A stretch of DNA of 64,000 nt from Rivularia sp. MS3 (GTDB taxonomy: Bacteria > Cyanobacteriota > Cyanobacteriia > Cyanobacteriales > Nostocaceae): the NCBI GenBank assembly GCA_019192545.1, contig JAHCMI010000039.1, positions 17,999 through 81,998 of the forward strand, in the 5' to 3' direction. Below the pieces are notes generated by a model, which saw only the letters and a program-made list of their open reading frames with translations, had not been told where the DNA came from and ran no database searches. A program made the position numbers and the translations under genes. Below are positions 1-8,438 of this stretch, piece by piece. Position 1 is the stretch's first letter; each line of letters starts with the position of its first letter.

Positions 1-590
1 CGCAGTGGTTGAATAAATCCAGTCAGAAACTATGGGGAAGGGCAATAGTTTTTGTGCCTGCGGCAATTTTTGCGGCTGCTTATCCTTTGGGTGTATTGCC
101 AGATAACGGTAATGGCGCTTTGTTCTTTTTCCCCTTGTATTACGGTTTTCTATTGGGGATATTCGCTTATTGGTGTTGGCAAGATAGTCTCAAGTCTATC
201 TATTTCTACCTTTATGCAGCGGTTGTATTAGCTGGGGGAATAATGCAATCTTCAGGGTTTACAGTCACCTGCGTGGTTGTTTCCATTCTTTTGTTAGAAG
301 TAGGTAGAGCTTCAAAGATGCAGGATTTGTTAAACTGGAAAGCTTTACAATTTTTAGGACGTATTTCTTATAGTCTCTATCTGACTCACAACGTTGTAGT
401 TGGTACGACTTTATTTTTAGGGTTTAAACTTCTAGGAACTGGCATAGTTACCGAACTTATCTGTATGACTGTAGCAGTATTTGCTAGTCTTGTTTTTGGT
501 ACGATTTTCTGCGAATTTGTAGAAAAACCAGCCATTAAATTAAGTCGCAAAATCAAGCTTGTTAAAGGTGTGGAGGCGATGAAAGCATGA
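1..590 (+). CDS. Acyltransferase 3 family membrane protein, C-terminal part (cut by window edge)
   Basis: The reading frame is open to the left edge (Gln-Trp precede the first possible TTG start at 9), so this is the C-terminal part of a longer gene. About 195 residues are visible, dominated by hydrophobic segments. The motif ISYSLYLTH at about residues 118-126 is typical of the C-terminal part of OafA/acyltransferase-3 proteins, which O-acetylate surface sugars in the inner membrane. The stop overlaps the next start (ATGA, 587-590), indicating translational coupling with the downstream epimerase. A role in decorating exopolysaccharide is inferred from the neighbours. Confidence 0.8.
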   Translation, partial: QWLNKSSQKLWGRAIVFVPAAIFAAAYPLGVLPDNGNGALFFFPLYYGFLLGIFAYWCWQDSLKSIYFYLYAAVVLAGGIMQSSGFTVTCVVVSILLLEVGRASKMQDLLNWKALQFLGRISYSLYLTHNVVVGTTLFLGFKLLGTGIVTELICMTVAVFASLVFGTIFCEFVEKPAIKLSRKIKLVKGVEAMKA

Positions 591-1624
591 AAATACTGAT
601 TACTGGAGCATCTGGATTTCTAGGTAAATATGTAGTCGCCGAAGCATTGCGACGAGGTTTTCAAGTACGTGCCGCAATCAGGCATACTTCCGACGAAAAA
701 CGTTTAACTTGGCGCAATCATCCAAATTTAGAATTAATTCGTCTGGATTTAACCCAACCGCAGGGTTTACAAGATGCTTTAGCCCAAATAGATACCGTAG
801 TACATTTAGCAGCAGCCAAGCAGGGCAACTACGAGACGCAATATGCAAATACAGTTACCGCTACCGATAATTTACTCAAAGCAATTGCAGCCGCAAATAT
901 CCAAAGGTTAGTAGCAATAAGTACATTTAGCGTATTTGACTACTCGAACATCTCTGACGGTGAAACTATTAACGAAAATTCGCCTATTGATAGCAATCCT
1001 TCCTATCGAGATGTTTACGCTCAAACTAAGCTGCTACAAGAAAGCCTGTTTCGAGATTTTGAACAGATAAATCAGGGAAAAGTCACAATTTTACGTCCGG
1101 GGATAGTTTACGGAAGAAACAATCTATGGAATGCCCATTTAGGGGTAAACGTTAAAAATCGTTTGTGGATTCGTATTGGCGGCAGTGCTATACTTCCGCT
1201 TACTTATGTAGAAAACTGCGCTCAAGCAATAGTTAATGCCTGCGAGCATCAAGAAGCAATCGGTAAAACTTTGAATATTGTTGATAACGATTTACCAACC
1301 CAAAAAGTTTATGCTGAGAAAATTTTAAAGCTGCTGCCGCATCAACCTTCTACAGTTGGCATCAATTGGAGCGTTATGCGTTTATTATCTCGCAGCGCTT
1401 GGCTGTCCAATAAAATGCTATTTTTAGGAAAACTGAAGCTACCGGGTATTTTTGTACCGGCTAAACTAGAAGCCCGATTCAAGCCATTTCAATATAGCAA
1501 TCAAAATGCTCAAAAGGCGCTGAGTTGGCAGCCGTTATATTCTTTAGACGAAGCTTTAAAGCGTAGCTGTAGCGATGTAGATTTACTTTCAGATACAGCA
1601 AACGGGAATAAGGTTGTTTCTTAA
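587..1624 (+). CDS. NAD(P)-dependent epimerase/dehydratase (extended SDR)
   Basis: 345 residues with a Rossmann GxxGxxG motif (GASGFLG) at residues 7-13, a serine/threonine-containing strand AISTFSVFD near 110, and the catalytic YxxxK (YAQTK) near 143. This is the architecture of extended short-chain dehydrogenases that act on nucleotide sugars or related alcohols. The start overlaps the acyltransferase stop by 4 bp. The substrate cannot be read from sequence. Location beside glycosyltransferases suggests sugar-nucleotide modification for the exopolysaccharide. Confidence 0.88.
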   Translation: MKILITGASGFLGKYVVAEALRRGFQVRAAIRHTSDEKRLTWRNHPNLELIRLDLTQPQGLQDALAQIDTVVHLAAAKQGNYETQYANTVTATDNLLKAIAAANIQRLVAISTFSVFDYSNISDGETINENSPIDSNPSYRDVYAQTKLLQESLFRDFEQINQGKVTILRPGIVYGRNNLWNAHLGVNVKNRLWIRIGGSAILPLTYVENCAQAIVNACEHQEAIGKTLNIVDNDLPTQKVYAEKILKLLPHQPSTVGINWSVMRLLSRSAWLSNKMLFLGKLKLPGIFVPAKLEARFKPFQYSNQNAQKALSWQPLYSLDEALKRSCSDVDLLSDTANGNKVVS

Positions 1625-1749
1625 TAACACAACGTTGAAATGGAAAAAGCCGGAGAGGAGAAATTTATAATTACGAATTATATTTACCTCCTCTGCTATC
1701 TTTTAACTAAAAACTAAAATTTGATTTACTCAATTGCCAAATAATAATT

Positions 1750-1880
1750 TAAGTAGGTTGGCGTTGAAAATTGTAATTAGGGCAAGGCAGTCGGCAGTCG
1801 GCAGTCGGCAGTGGGAATAAGGGTTTAAGGCTAATTTACATTTTGTTATATAGTTCTGTTTTTTTCTGCCGACTTACTTA
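1750..1880. repeat. Dispersed inverted-end element, family B, copy 1
   Basis: One end reads taagtaggttggcgttga and the other tgccgacttactta, imperfect inverted repeats of the type TAAGTARGTYGGC. Related copies lie at 8281-8404 and 15379-15510. The interior of this copy carries four tandem copies of a cggcagt-type heptamer (about 1788-1814). No coding capacity is visible; MITE-like. It fills most of the gap between the epimerase and the GT4 gene. Confidence 0.6.
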
Positions 1881-1944
1881 ACAACTAAAAGCTAACAGCT
1901 AACAACTTTTAATAAACCAAATTTTTAAACTCAAAATAAAAATT

Positions 1945-3207
1945 ATGCGTATTGCTTACCTGACGGGAGAATATCCTAGAGCTACAGATACTTTTATTCA
2001 ACGTGAAGTTGCCGCACTTCGCCAACAAGGAGCAGAAGTACATACATTTTCTGTACGCCCTACCGGCGAAGAGCATATGGTAGGAAAAGAACAAAAACAA
2101 GAGCGCAGCCAAACTTTTTATATTCTGCCTCCCAGCCCTTTGAAATTAGCAAGGGCGCATTTTAATTTATTAATCGCTTCGCCGAAACGATATTTACAAG
2201 CCCTGAAATTAGCTTACTCAACCAGATTGCACGGGCTGCGGGGAAATCTTTATCAATTGTTTTACTTTTTGGAAGCGGGTATTCTTGCCCGAGAAGTAAA
2301 TAAAAGACAAATTCCCCACCTGCACAACCATTTCGGAGATTCTAGCTGTAGCGTTGCCATGTTAGCAGCAGAATTAGGAGGCTTTAGCTATAGTTTTACA
2401 TTACATGGCCCCTATATTTTCTTTCAGCCGTATCATTGGAGACTAGATGAGAAAATTAATCGAGCCTTATTTGTAAGTTGCATTAGTAACTACTGCCGCA
2501 GCCAAGGAATGATATTTGCACCGTTTACAGAATGGAAAAAAATGCAGATAGTTCACTGCGGTATAGACCCAAAATTATTTAAATCAGTATCTCATCAAGG
2601 CAAAGGAAATCGTCTGCTATATGTCGGTAGACTCTCTGCTGCTAAAGGTTTACCGATACTTTTAGAAAGCTTAGTTTATTTGAAACAACGTTATCGAGAT
2701 GTCCTATTAACAGTAGTTGGTGACGGAAGCGATCGCGCTGCTTTAGAGCAAATGACTGTTGATTTCGGATTGACTGATAATGTCAAATTTGTTGGCTATA
2801 AATCGCAATCGGAAGTACGTGAATACTTTGAACAAACAGATGTATTTGTTTTATCCAGCTTTGCCGAGGGAGTACCTGTAGTATTAATGGAAGCAATGGC
2901 GGCAGGAGTTCCGGTAGTCGCTCCCCAAATTGCCGGAATCAGCGAATTAGTAGAAGATAATCTCAGCGGCTATGTGATACCCGCAGGTGATAAAACATCT
3001 TTAGCCCAAAGCATAGAAAAGTTATTAAGCGACGGTGAGTTAAGAGCTAAATTCGGTACCGCAGGCAGAAATAAAGTAGAAAAAGAATTCAATATAAATT
3101 TGGAAGCTCAAAAACTCTATCAGGTAATGAATAAAGCATTAACTCCAACCGAGCAGTTAACCGTAAACAGCAAACAGTTATCAAAAGTTAGTGGTTTGTC
3201 TCATTAA
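1945..3207 (+). CDS. Glycosyltransferase family 4 (exopolysaccharide)
   Basis: 420 residues, GT-B fold retaining glycosyltransferase. The N-terminal half starts with MRIAYLTGEYPRATDTFIQRE, as in colanic-acid-type GT4 enzymes. The C-terminal half carries the nucleotide-sugar E-x7-E motif in FAEGVPVVLMEAMAAGVPVV (about residues 306-325). It is expected to be cytosolic and to add a sugar to a lipid-linked repeat unit; donor and acceptor are unknown. The last ~20 residues (TEQLTVNSKQLSKVSG) are encoded by the cagttaac/aacagttatc-type short repeats that are otherwise intergenic here, so the C-terminus has probably been extended by repeat DNA. Confidence 0.9.
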   Translation: MRIAYLTGEYPRATDTFIQREVAALRQQGAEVHTFSVRPTGEEHMVGKEQKQERSQTFYILPPSPLKLARAHFNLLIASPKRYLQALKLAYSTRLHGLRGNLYQLFYFLEAGILAREVNKRQIPHLHNHFGDSSCSVAMLAAELGGFSYSFTLHGPYIFFQPYHWRLDEKINRALFVSCISNYCRSQGMIFAPFTEWKKMQIVHCGIDPKLFKSVSHQGKGNRLLYVGRLSAAKGLPILLESLVYLKQRYRDVLLTVVGDGSDRAALEQMTVDFGLTDNVKFVGYKSQSEVREYFEQTDVFVLSSFAEGVPVVLMEAMAAGVPVVAPQIAGISELVEDNLSGYVIPAGDKTSLAQSIEKLLSDGELRAKFGTAGRNKVEKEFNINLEAQKLYQVMNKALTPTEQLTVNSKQLSKVSGLSH

Positions 3208-3220
3208 ATATGACAAGTTC

Positions 3221-3286
3221 GTAGTTGCGCTACTCTACGAGAAAACTTCGTTTACAGCGCACAGAATAGCGCTAAAGCGCAACTAC
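3221..3286. terminator. Long hairpin between convergent genes (possible bidirectional terminator or palindromic repeat)
   Basis: GTAGTTGCGCT (3221-3231) pairs with AGCGCAACTAC (3276-3286), with further self-complementary tagcgcta/gcgc stretches inside. It sits between the rightward GT4 stop (3207) and the leftward oxidoreductase stop (3298). There is no long T run, so it may be a dispersed palindromic repeat that also separates transcripts. Confidence 0.5.
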
Positions 3287-3297
3287 AAACCCTATTC

Positions 3298-4542
3298 CTA
3301 CTTTGCCCAGTCCATAGGCTCCACAGAATCAAACGAAGTAGTCATTTTATAGGGAGAGCCAGTTTCTAAAGAATCTTGGATTGCCAAGACAATTTCGTTA
3401 TTGTGCAGCGAAAATCGAGATGACAGCCGACAGGGGCGATTTTCCATAATCGCATCAGCCATTTCTGCAACACCACGACAAAAATCCATTTGTTGTGCGC
3501 CTCTATATCCAAGTTTCGGCGCTTTCTTAACTAAACGATATTTTTGTTTCCAAACACCTTCAAGCCTTTTACGTCCAATTGTCAGGCTGCGACGAATATA
3601 AACTGGCGCTCCATAAAACCAACAGTCATCAATACCGAGTATGCCGTCATCTCCAATAATTCTTAGAGAATGGTCGTGAGGTGCGACAATACTACAGGTT
3701 AATCTAGCAACTACTCCAGAAGCGAATTTAATACAAGCCACAGAAAAATCTGGAGCATCAACCTCTATTGGTAAATCAGTTTTCTTATCTGGAATTAAAC
3801 AAGAGGAAAAAGCAGAAACTGTTTCAGCCGGGCCGAAAAATGCCGTCAGCCAATTCACATAATACCCTGCATGTTCTAAAGTACAGCCTACTTCAAATTC
3901 ATCTTTATATGGCCAAGGCGTGCCAGATTCGCTCAACCACTTTTGATAAGGCATTTGATGAACTAGCCCGTCATCCATTTCCGCGTAGACTACCCGAACT
4001 TTCCCTACTTTATTTTCTCGCAATGCTTTCCATATAGTTTGCGCGCTTTCACTCAATAAACTACAAGGTGCGGAGGAAAGATATAAACCTTTAGCTTCGG
4101 CAATGTCTACCAATTCTTTAGCCTGCGCCATTTCCATAGCGAAAGGTTTTTCAGAATAAACGTGCTTCCCGGCTTCCAAACAAGCTTTCGACACTTCATA
4201 ATGACTGCGGGGGTTAGTTAAATTTAATACTATCTCAACCTTATCATCAGCAAGTAAATCGTTTAAACTCTCGTAAACATGAGAAATATTATAGTATTGA
4301 GAAAACTTAGCAGAGCGATCGCTAATCTTATCCATAACTCCCACTAGCTTCAACTGCGGATGCATCGAGAGAGTTTTTAGATAATAATCGGCAACATAAC
4401 CGCAACCAACAATAGCAATAGATTTATAGGACAAATTATTTCGATTGCCATTTTGGTTGGCTGAATATGTAGGCTTTTTTACAGATATTGAATCCGTCTT
4501 TCTAACCAAGTTAGAAATTTTGAATACATTTTTAAGCAGCAT
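3298..4542 (-). CDS. Gfo/Idh/MocA family oxidoreductase
   Basis: 414 residues. A ~40-residue extension precedes the Rossmann fold (AIVGCGYVADYYL, from about residue 43). The family EKP motif appears as SEKPFAME near 132, followed by the C-terminal Gfo/Idh alpha/beta domain. Enzymes of this family oxidise or reduce sugars, often sugar nucleotides or inositol, with NAD(P). It is the last gene of the leftward polysaccharide series and follows a GT2 gene by ~50 bp. A role in making an unusual sugar for the polymer is inferred. A second family member lies at 49271-50353. Confidence 0.88.
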   Translation of the reverse strand: MLLKNVFKISNLVRKTDSISVKKPTYSANQNGNRNNLSYKSIAIVGCGYVADYYLKTLSMHPQLKLVGVMDKISDRSAKFSQYYNISHVYESLNDLLADDKVEIVLNLTNPRSHYEVSKACLEAGKHVYSEKPFAMEMAQAKELVDIAEAKGLYLSSAPCSLLSESAQTIWKALRENKVGKVRVVYAEMDDGLVHQMPYQKWLSESGTPWPYKDEFEVGCTLEHAGYYVNWLTAFFGPAETVSAFSSCLIPDKKTDLPIEVDAPDFSVACIKFASGVVARLTCSIVAPHDHSLRIIGDDGILGIDDCWFYGAPVYIRRSLTIGRKRLEGVWKQKYRLVKKAPKLGYRGAQQMDFCRGVAEMADAIMENRPCRLSSRFSLHNNEIVLAIQDSLETGSPYKMTTSFDSVEPMDWAK

Positions 4543-4595
4543 AGACTTTTATTGATGATTAATGGTTATTCTTTGTTCCTAGCATCTAACTCTTA

Positions 4596-5597
4596 TCAAC
4601 TAACTGCCGCACTTTTATATTCAACAATGGCGCGTTTCTTTCCTAATAACCGAGATAAATGAAACTGAATCTGACCTATAAGTCCGGGAAATTTATCCAG
4701 AACACAGAATAGACCGTAAAACAATCCATCCACAGAAGTAACTCCCTTAGCCCTGGCATATTTATATACGCGAGAAAATAATATACTATAAGCCAATAAA
4801 AGTAAAATTATACTTGCACCTCCAGTAAACCACGCAGTAATTAAGCTTAATAAGGGTAATATTAAACCCCAAACCCAAATTCTGCGACTTTCTTTAACCC
4901 AGTGTTTTTCCGGAGGTTTACCGTGGAGCCAAGCCCCTTCGGCATAAGCATGTCCGTTACGAATCGAACGCTTCCACCATTGGTTAAAATGCATTATTTG
5001 AGCATCATGTAAAGTCATTTGGGCATCAATACGCATGATTGTGCCGCCAGATTGCCGCAAGCGCACGCATAATTCTGGTTCTTCTCCAGCAATTAAAGTT
5101 GGATTAAAGCCTCCAACCCGTTTTAAAGCGGTGACACGCATCATTGCATCACCACCACAGGCTTTTGCTTCACCTACAGGGGTATCCCATTCAATATCGC
5201 ACAATCGGTTGTAAACAGAGTTTGTCGGAAATTCTTCCTTTCTCCTGCCACAAACGACTACAACTTCAGGTTGGGCATTAAATACCTTGATAGCTTTTTC
5301 TAGCCATCCTTCTACTACCAAACAATCTCCATCAACAAATTGAACGAATTCAGTAGATGGTTCTATTTGCAGTAGATATTCAAACCCTTCATTCCTTGCC
5401 CGCGCCGCAGTAAAAGGAATCGACAAATCTAATTCGACAACGTTAGCGCCGAGACTGCGAGCTAAATCTACGCTGCCATCATTAGAGCCAGAATCGACAT
5501 AAACAACCGTTTTTACCTGCCCCAATACAGATAATAGACATTGTTTGAGGCGATTTCCTTCATTGCGTCCAATTACAACTACCCCGATTGAATTCAC
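4596..5597 (-). CDS. Glycosyltransferase family 2 with C-terminal membrane segments
   Basis: 333 residues. The N-terminus VVVIGRNEGNRLKQCLLSVL and YVDSGSNDGS are the nucleotide-binding signatures of GT2 (GT-A fold). The metal-binding DxD-type motif is FVDGDCLVVEGW near residues 106-117. Hydrophobic segments follow at about 240-280, so the enzyme is probably membrane-tethered. Probably co-transcribed with the downstream oxidoreductase (54-bp gap). Likely adds a sugar during exopolysaccharide repeat-unit assembly; specificity unknown. Confidence 0.9.
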   Translation of the reverse strand: MNSIGVVVIGRNEGNRLKQCLLSVLGQVKTVVYVDSGSNDGSVDLARSLGANVVELDLSIPFTAARARNEGFEYLLQIEPSTEFVQFVDGDCLVVEGWLEKAIKVFNAQPEVVVVCGRRKEEFPTNSVYNRLCDIEWDTPVGEAKACGGDAMMRVTALKRVGGFNPTLIAGEEPELCVRLRQSGGTIMRIDAQMTLHDAQIMHFNQWWKRSIRNGHAYAEGAWLHGKPPEKHWVKESRRIWVWGLILPLLSLITAWFTGGASIILLLLAYSILFSRVYKYARAKGVTSVDGLFYGLFCVLDKFPGLIGQIQFHLSRLLGKKRAIVEYKSAAVS

Positions 5598-5681
5598 TCC
5601 CCTACTCTCCTTTTTTTAATCATCTATTGCCTACTGTACTAATCTTTCCCATTAATTCTGCGGGGTACAGAGTTTATAATC

Positions 5682-5749
5682 GTAGGTTGGGTTAAACACA
5701 GATAAACCCAACTCGGGTGTTGGGTTGCGCGGAGCTTAACCCAACCTAC
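5682..5749. repeat. 68-bp inverted repeat element (GTAGGTTGGGTTAA ends)
   Basis: Perfect 14-bp inverted ends, gtaggttgggttaa (5682-5695) and ttaacccaacctac (5736-5749), enclose about 40 bp that repeats aacccaac/gttgggtt internally. It resembles the small palindromic elements common between cyanobacterial genes. It lies in the ~280-bp gap between the GT2 gene and the methyltransferase. Confidence 0.65.
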
Positions 5750-5880
5750 CTTCGAGATGTCTTTACCCCTCAAAATTAATATGGTGGAATACTAGCATTT
5801 GAAATTGTTTTACGTTTAGGAGCAGGTTAACGCATTTTGCAAAGCAATTTTATAACTTTAACCTTTAACCTCTAACCTTT

Positions 5881-6531
5881 CTAACCAGCTTCAAAAGGTT
5901 TATAGGCAGCGTAGGACTTTTCTAATAATAATTTTCGTTCTACATAAAACTGGCTTTGTGGAAACAGTTCCTCCATCCGATTTCTAGACAGCACTCTCGT
6001 ACCTCTTACCATTTCAGTCCAGACTGGTAATTCCTTCTCCCACCTGCGATGTAAATTTTGCCGCATTAATTCCGGCAATAACCAATAACCAATAACCCCC
6101 GTATGAGGTTCAATCGGCCAATAATTGCTTGGAGTTTGTACCCAATAACCTTTAGCTAAGCGAATCACTTCTGATGCAAAATTAGCCTGCTTTGCTTCAT
6201 CTCCTACATGTTCGATAACAGAATTACTGAATACAATATCAAAGGATTTATCTGAAAAAGTATTGATTAAATTGGTTGCATCCCCTTCAACCAGGGTATA
6301 TTTGCCAAACCTTCCGGTGTTTTTGTAAGAACCTGGTAGATTAACTAAGGTAACATCAAAATCATGGTCAAACCATTGCCACATAGGGAGATGTCCCCCT
6401 AAATCGATAATTCTAGCGTTCGACGGCGGTTTAACTAAAGCCAAAAACCGCTTCATCCGCTCTAAACGCCAAGACTTACCGAATGAATTATGTTTTGCCC
6501 ATTCCGATGCTTTGGCATAAGCTACATGCAT
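5881..6531 (-). CDS. Class I SAM-dependent methyltransferase
   Basis: 216 residues. Motif I is IIDLGGHLPMWQWF (about 40-53) and the motif IV region is FDIVFSNSVIEHVGDEAKQA (about 99-118). The IEHV signature is typical of methyltransferase domain 11 proteins with a Rossmann-like fold. The start at 6531 lies ~80 bp after the upstream Wzy-like gene, so co-transcription is likely. Probably methylates a sugar or lipid-linked intermediate of the polysaccharide pathway; the substrate is inferred only from context. Confidence 0.85.
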   Translation of the reverse strand: MHVAYAKASEWAKHNSFGKSWRLERMKRFLALVKPPSNARIIDLGGHLPMWQWFDHDFDVTLVNLPGSYKNTGRFGKYTLVEGDATNLINTFSDKSFDIVFSNSVIEHVGDEAKQANFASEVIRLAKGYWVQTPSNYWPIEPHTGVIGYWLLPELMRQNLHRRWEKELPVWTEMVRGTRVLSRNRMEELFPQSQFYVERKLLLEKSYAAYKPFEAG

Positions 6532-6611
6532 TGTTCTCTGGTTTATTGTTTGTAAATGAATATTTTTTTGATATTTACAATTGGTAGAAGCACCAATTAT
6601 CTAAACTGACG

Positions 6612-7919
6612 CTAATATCTATATCTTCGATATTTACGCCTTAATTTCGTTTTTTTAAAGCCTTGATGCTGATTTTCATTTATTACCTTTTGAGGCTTTT
6701 TCTGAGGCACGGAAAGAGCAGTAGCCACAAATAAAACCCAGTATATATTAGCCAAACGTAAAAGATAGCTTTCCATAATGTTATTTAGACCTAAAAATAA
6801 CAGAAAAGCTAAAGGCCAAATTTCTTCGGGGCTTCTTGCAGCATAAGCTCTTTTCAACGCTTTTGCAAAAGCCACTATAAAACTAAATGAAAACAGTGCT
6901 AAACCTATTAACCCTACGTCAAGAGCAAAGTCTAAATAGCCATTATGACCGTGAGGTGCTACAAATTGACTTGAAAGGGTACCGCCAACAATTGCAGGAT
7001 ACTTGGTTCCTGGTGCCCAAAAGGCTCCACGACCGTATCCCAACCAAGGTCTTTCCATAATGAACTTAATCATCATACCCCACATTGGCGTTCTTCCGGT
7101 TAAAGTCGGGTCTTTTCCCATACTTCCTAAAAGTGCCGTCCAGTTAGTTAGAATAAAAGTCCCAACGATTCCTACTACTAATACTGTTAAGTCCAAATAA
7201 ACAACAGATATTTTTCCTTGCCAGCGAAAAGTGCGATAAAAAATTAACGTTACTGCGAGCAAAACGCAGACAACCATTGCTGTTTTAGAAGTAGAAAGCA
7301 CAATTACAGATAAAGGTAAGCATAGCCCCAACCATTTATAAAAACTTCTTTTCGGATTTTCTACAGGCAATAGAAAAAATGACAGCGAGCCAATAAGCAT
7401 CATGCTGCCAAGAGTATTTTTATAATCGTAAATTCCCTTCCAAGAACCGGGATGGTCGGCTCCATGTTTACCAATTGAAGGAATTCCTAAAGCGAATATT
7501 AAAGTTAATACAGAACCTATTCCAAAAGTCCAAGCAACCAGCCTAACTTGCTCTTTTAACGTATAACGCGAAGCAAAATATAATGCGAATGTAGTCATTT
7601 GCCATACTTCACGACCGACAAGAGAAGTATAGGTTGGTATATCCGACCAAATATAGGATAGTAAAATTAATACGACTAATACCCATAGCACCCAATCCCT
7701 AGAAGCAACCGTTAAAGATTTTCTCCAACGAAGCAAAACTAAAATAGTCGAACTAACCCAAATAAAATATCTAATAGAAGTAATAATATATGCCGGAATA
7801 ATACCTGGAGTTGGTGGGGTTGAAGCTTGGTTCCCTCCTACTAATAGCCCTCCGGAAAAAAAAGTCAAAGCTAAAACTGTAAACCATTTTTCAGCTATTT
7901 CTAAATATTTATAATTCAT
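6612..7919 (-). CDS. O-antigen ligase / Wzy-type polymerase family membrane protein
   Basis: 435 residues with about ten to twelve hydrophobic helices. The large periplasmic loop contains LTGRTPMWGMMIKFIMERPW and LGYGRGAFW (about 273-305), the conserved loop signature of the Wzy_C/O-antigen ligase family. The protein ends in a strongly basic cytosolic tail rich in Lys/Arg (last ~25 residues). It is expected in the inner membrane, polymerising repeat units or ligating polymer to an acceptor. It sits mid-way in the leftward polysaccharide series. Polymerase versus ligase cannot be decided from sequence alone. Confidence 0.88.
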   Translation of the reverse strand: MNYKYLEIAEKWFTVLALTFFSGGLLVGGNQASTPPTPGIIPAYIITSIRYFIWVSSTILVLLRWRKSLTVASRDWVLWVLVVLILLSYIWSDIPTYTSLVGREVWQMTTFALYFASRYTLKEQVRLVAWTFGIGSVLTLIFALGIPSIGKHGADHPGSWKGIYDYKNTLGSMMLIGSLSFFLLPVENPKRSFYKWLGLCLPLSVIVLSTSKTAMVVCVLLAVTLIFYRTFRWQGKISVVYLDLTVLVVGIVGTFILTNWTALLGSMGKDPTLTGRTPMWGMMIKFIMERPWLGYGRGAFWAPGTKYPAIVGGTLSSQFVAPHGHNGYLDFALDVGLIGLALFSFSFIVAFAKALKRAYAARSPEEIWPLAFLLFLGLNNIMESYLLRLANIYWVLFVATALSVPQKKPQKVINENQHQGFKKTKLRRKYRRYRY

Positions 7920-8036
7920 ATTTATGAGCTAAATCAATTATAGAAATGAGTTGGGAATTATGATGAGGTATCGTGTCTTTTACCACAGATGGCGGGCATT
8001 TGCTATTTATTCAAGCAGTGGTAGATAAATATATTT

Positions 8037-8163
8037 AGGAATGGCCGCAACTGGCATGTTTTTCTCGTAGGGTGCTGTGACACTTTGACTAATTCTGAAC
8101 GTAGTAATAACATGCAGGCTGTGTCACGCACCAACCGGCATTGTGACAATTGCGGCCATTCCT
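8037..8163. mobile_element. MITE-like element, family A, copy 1
   Basis: Perfect 14-bp terminal inverted repeats aggaatggccgcaa (8037-8050) and ttgcggccattcct (8150-8163). The interior holds a second inverted pair, gggtgctgtgacac and gtgtcacgcacc, so the whole 127 bp can fold into one long hairpin. There is no coding capacity. Homologous copies lie at 33841-33966 (opposite orientation), 56610-56735 and 61712-61833, with a half copy at 24151-24172. Confidence 0.8.
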
Positions 8164-8280
8164 GATATTATCTATCATATTTAATGTGGTGGAATAATGA
8201 TAGTAGATCCACCATATTAATTTTGATGAGTAATCAAAGAAATATACTCCTCAACTCCTCAAAACTAATATGGTTGACTC

Positions 8281-8404
8281 TAAGTAAGTCGGCATAAATA
8301 AAGTATAGCTATGTAACATGCGGGTAAATTCTCATTTAACCCTTATCGCTACTTGCTACTTGCCACTATTAACTACAACTTTCAACGCCAACCTACTCTA
8401 CTTA
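8281..8404. repeat. Dispersed inverted-end element, family B, copy 2 (opposite orientation to copy 1)
   Basis: Begins taagtaagtcggca and ends tcaacgccaacctactc-cta-ctta. The interior shares ctatgtaacatgcgggtaaa with copy 3 at 15379. Between the ends it carries a short tandem run of acttgct-type words. Noncoding. Confidence 0.6.
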
Positions 8405-8438
8405 ATACCCCGTACATTCATATCTCCTGAACCCTCAG

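Larger units (their letters stand above)
7920..8438. other. Intergenic region holding two different dispersed elements
   Basis: No credible gene. It contains a family A inverted-repeat element at 8037-8163 and a family B element at 8281-8404, with short AT-rich spacers. The stretch 8170-8280 repeats aactcctcaaaa/atatggtgga-type words but has no clear structure. Confidence 0.7.

Noticed and set aside
1909..2112. 67-codon ORF on - strand
   Set aside because: Lies antisense within the 5' part of the GT4 gene, which has clear family motifs.
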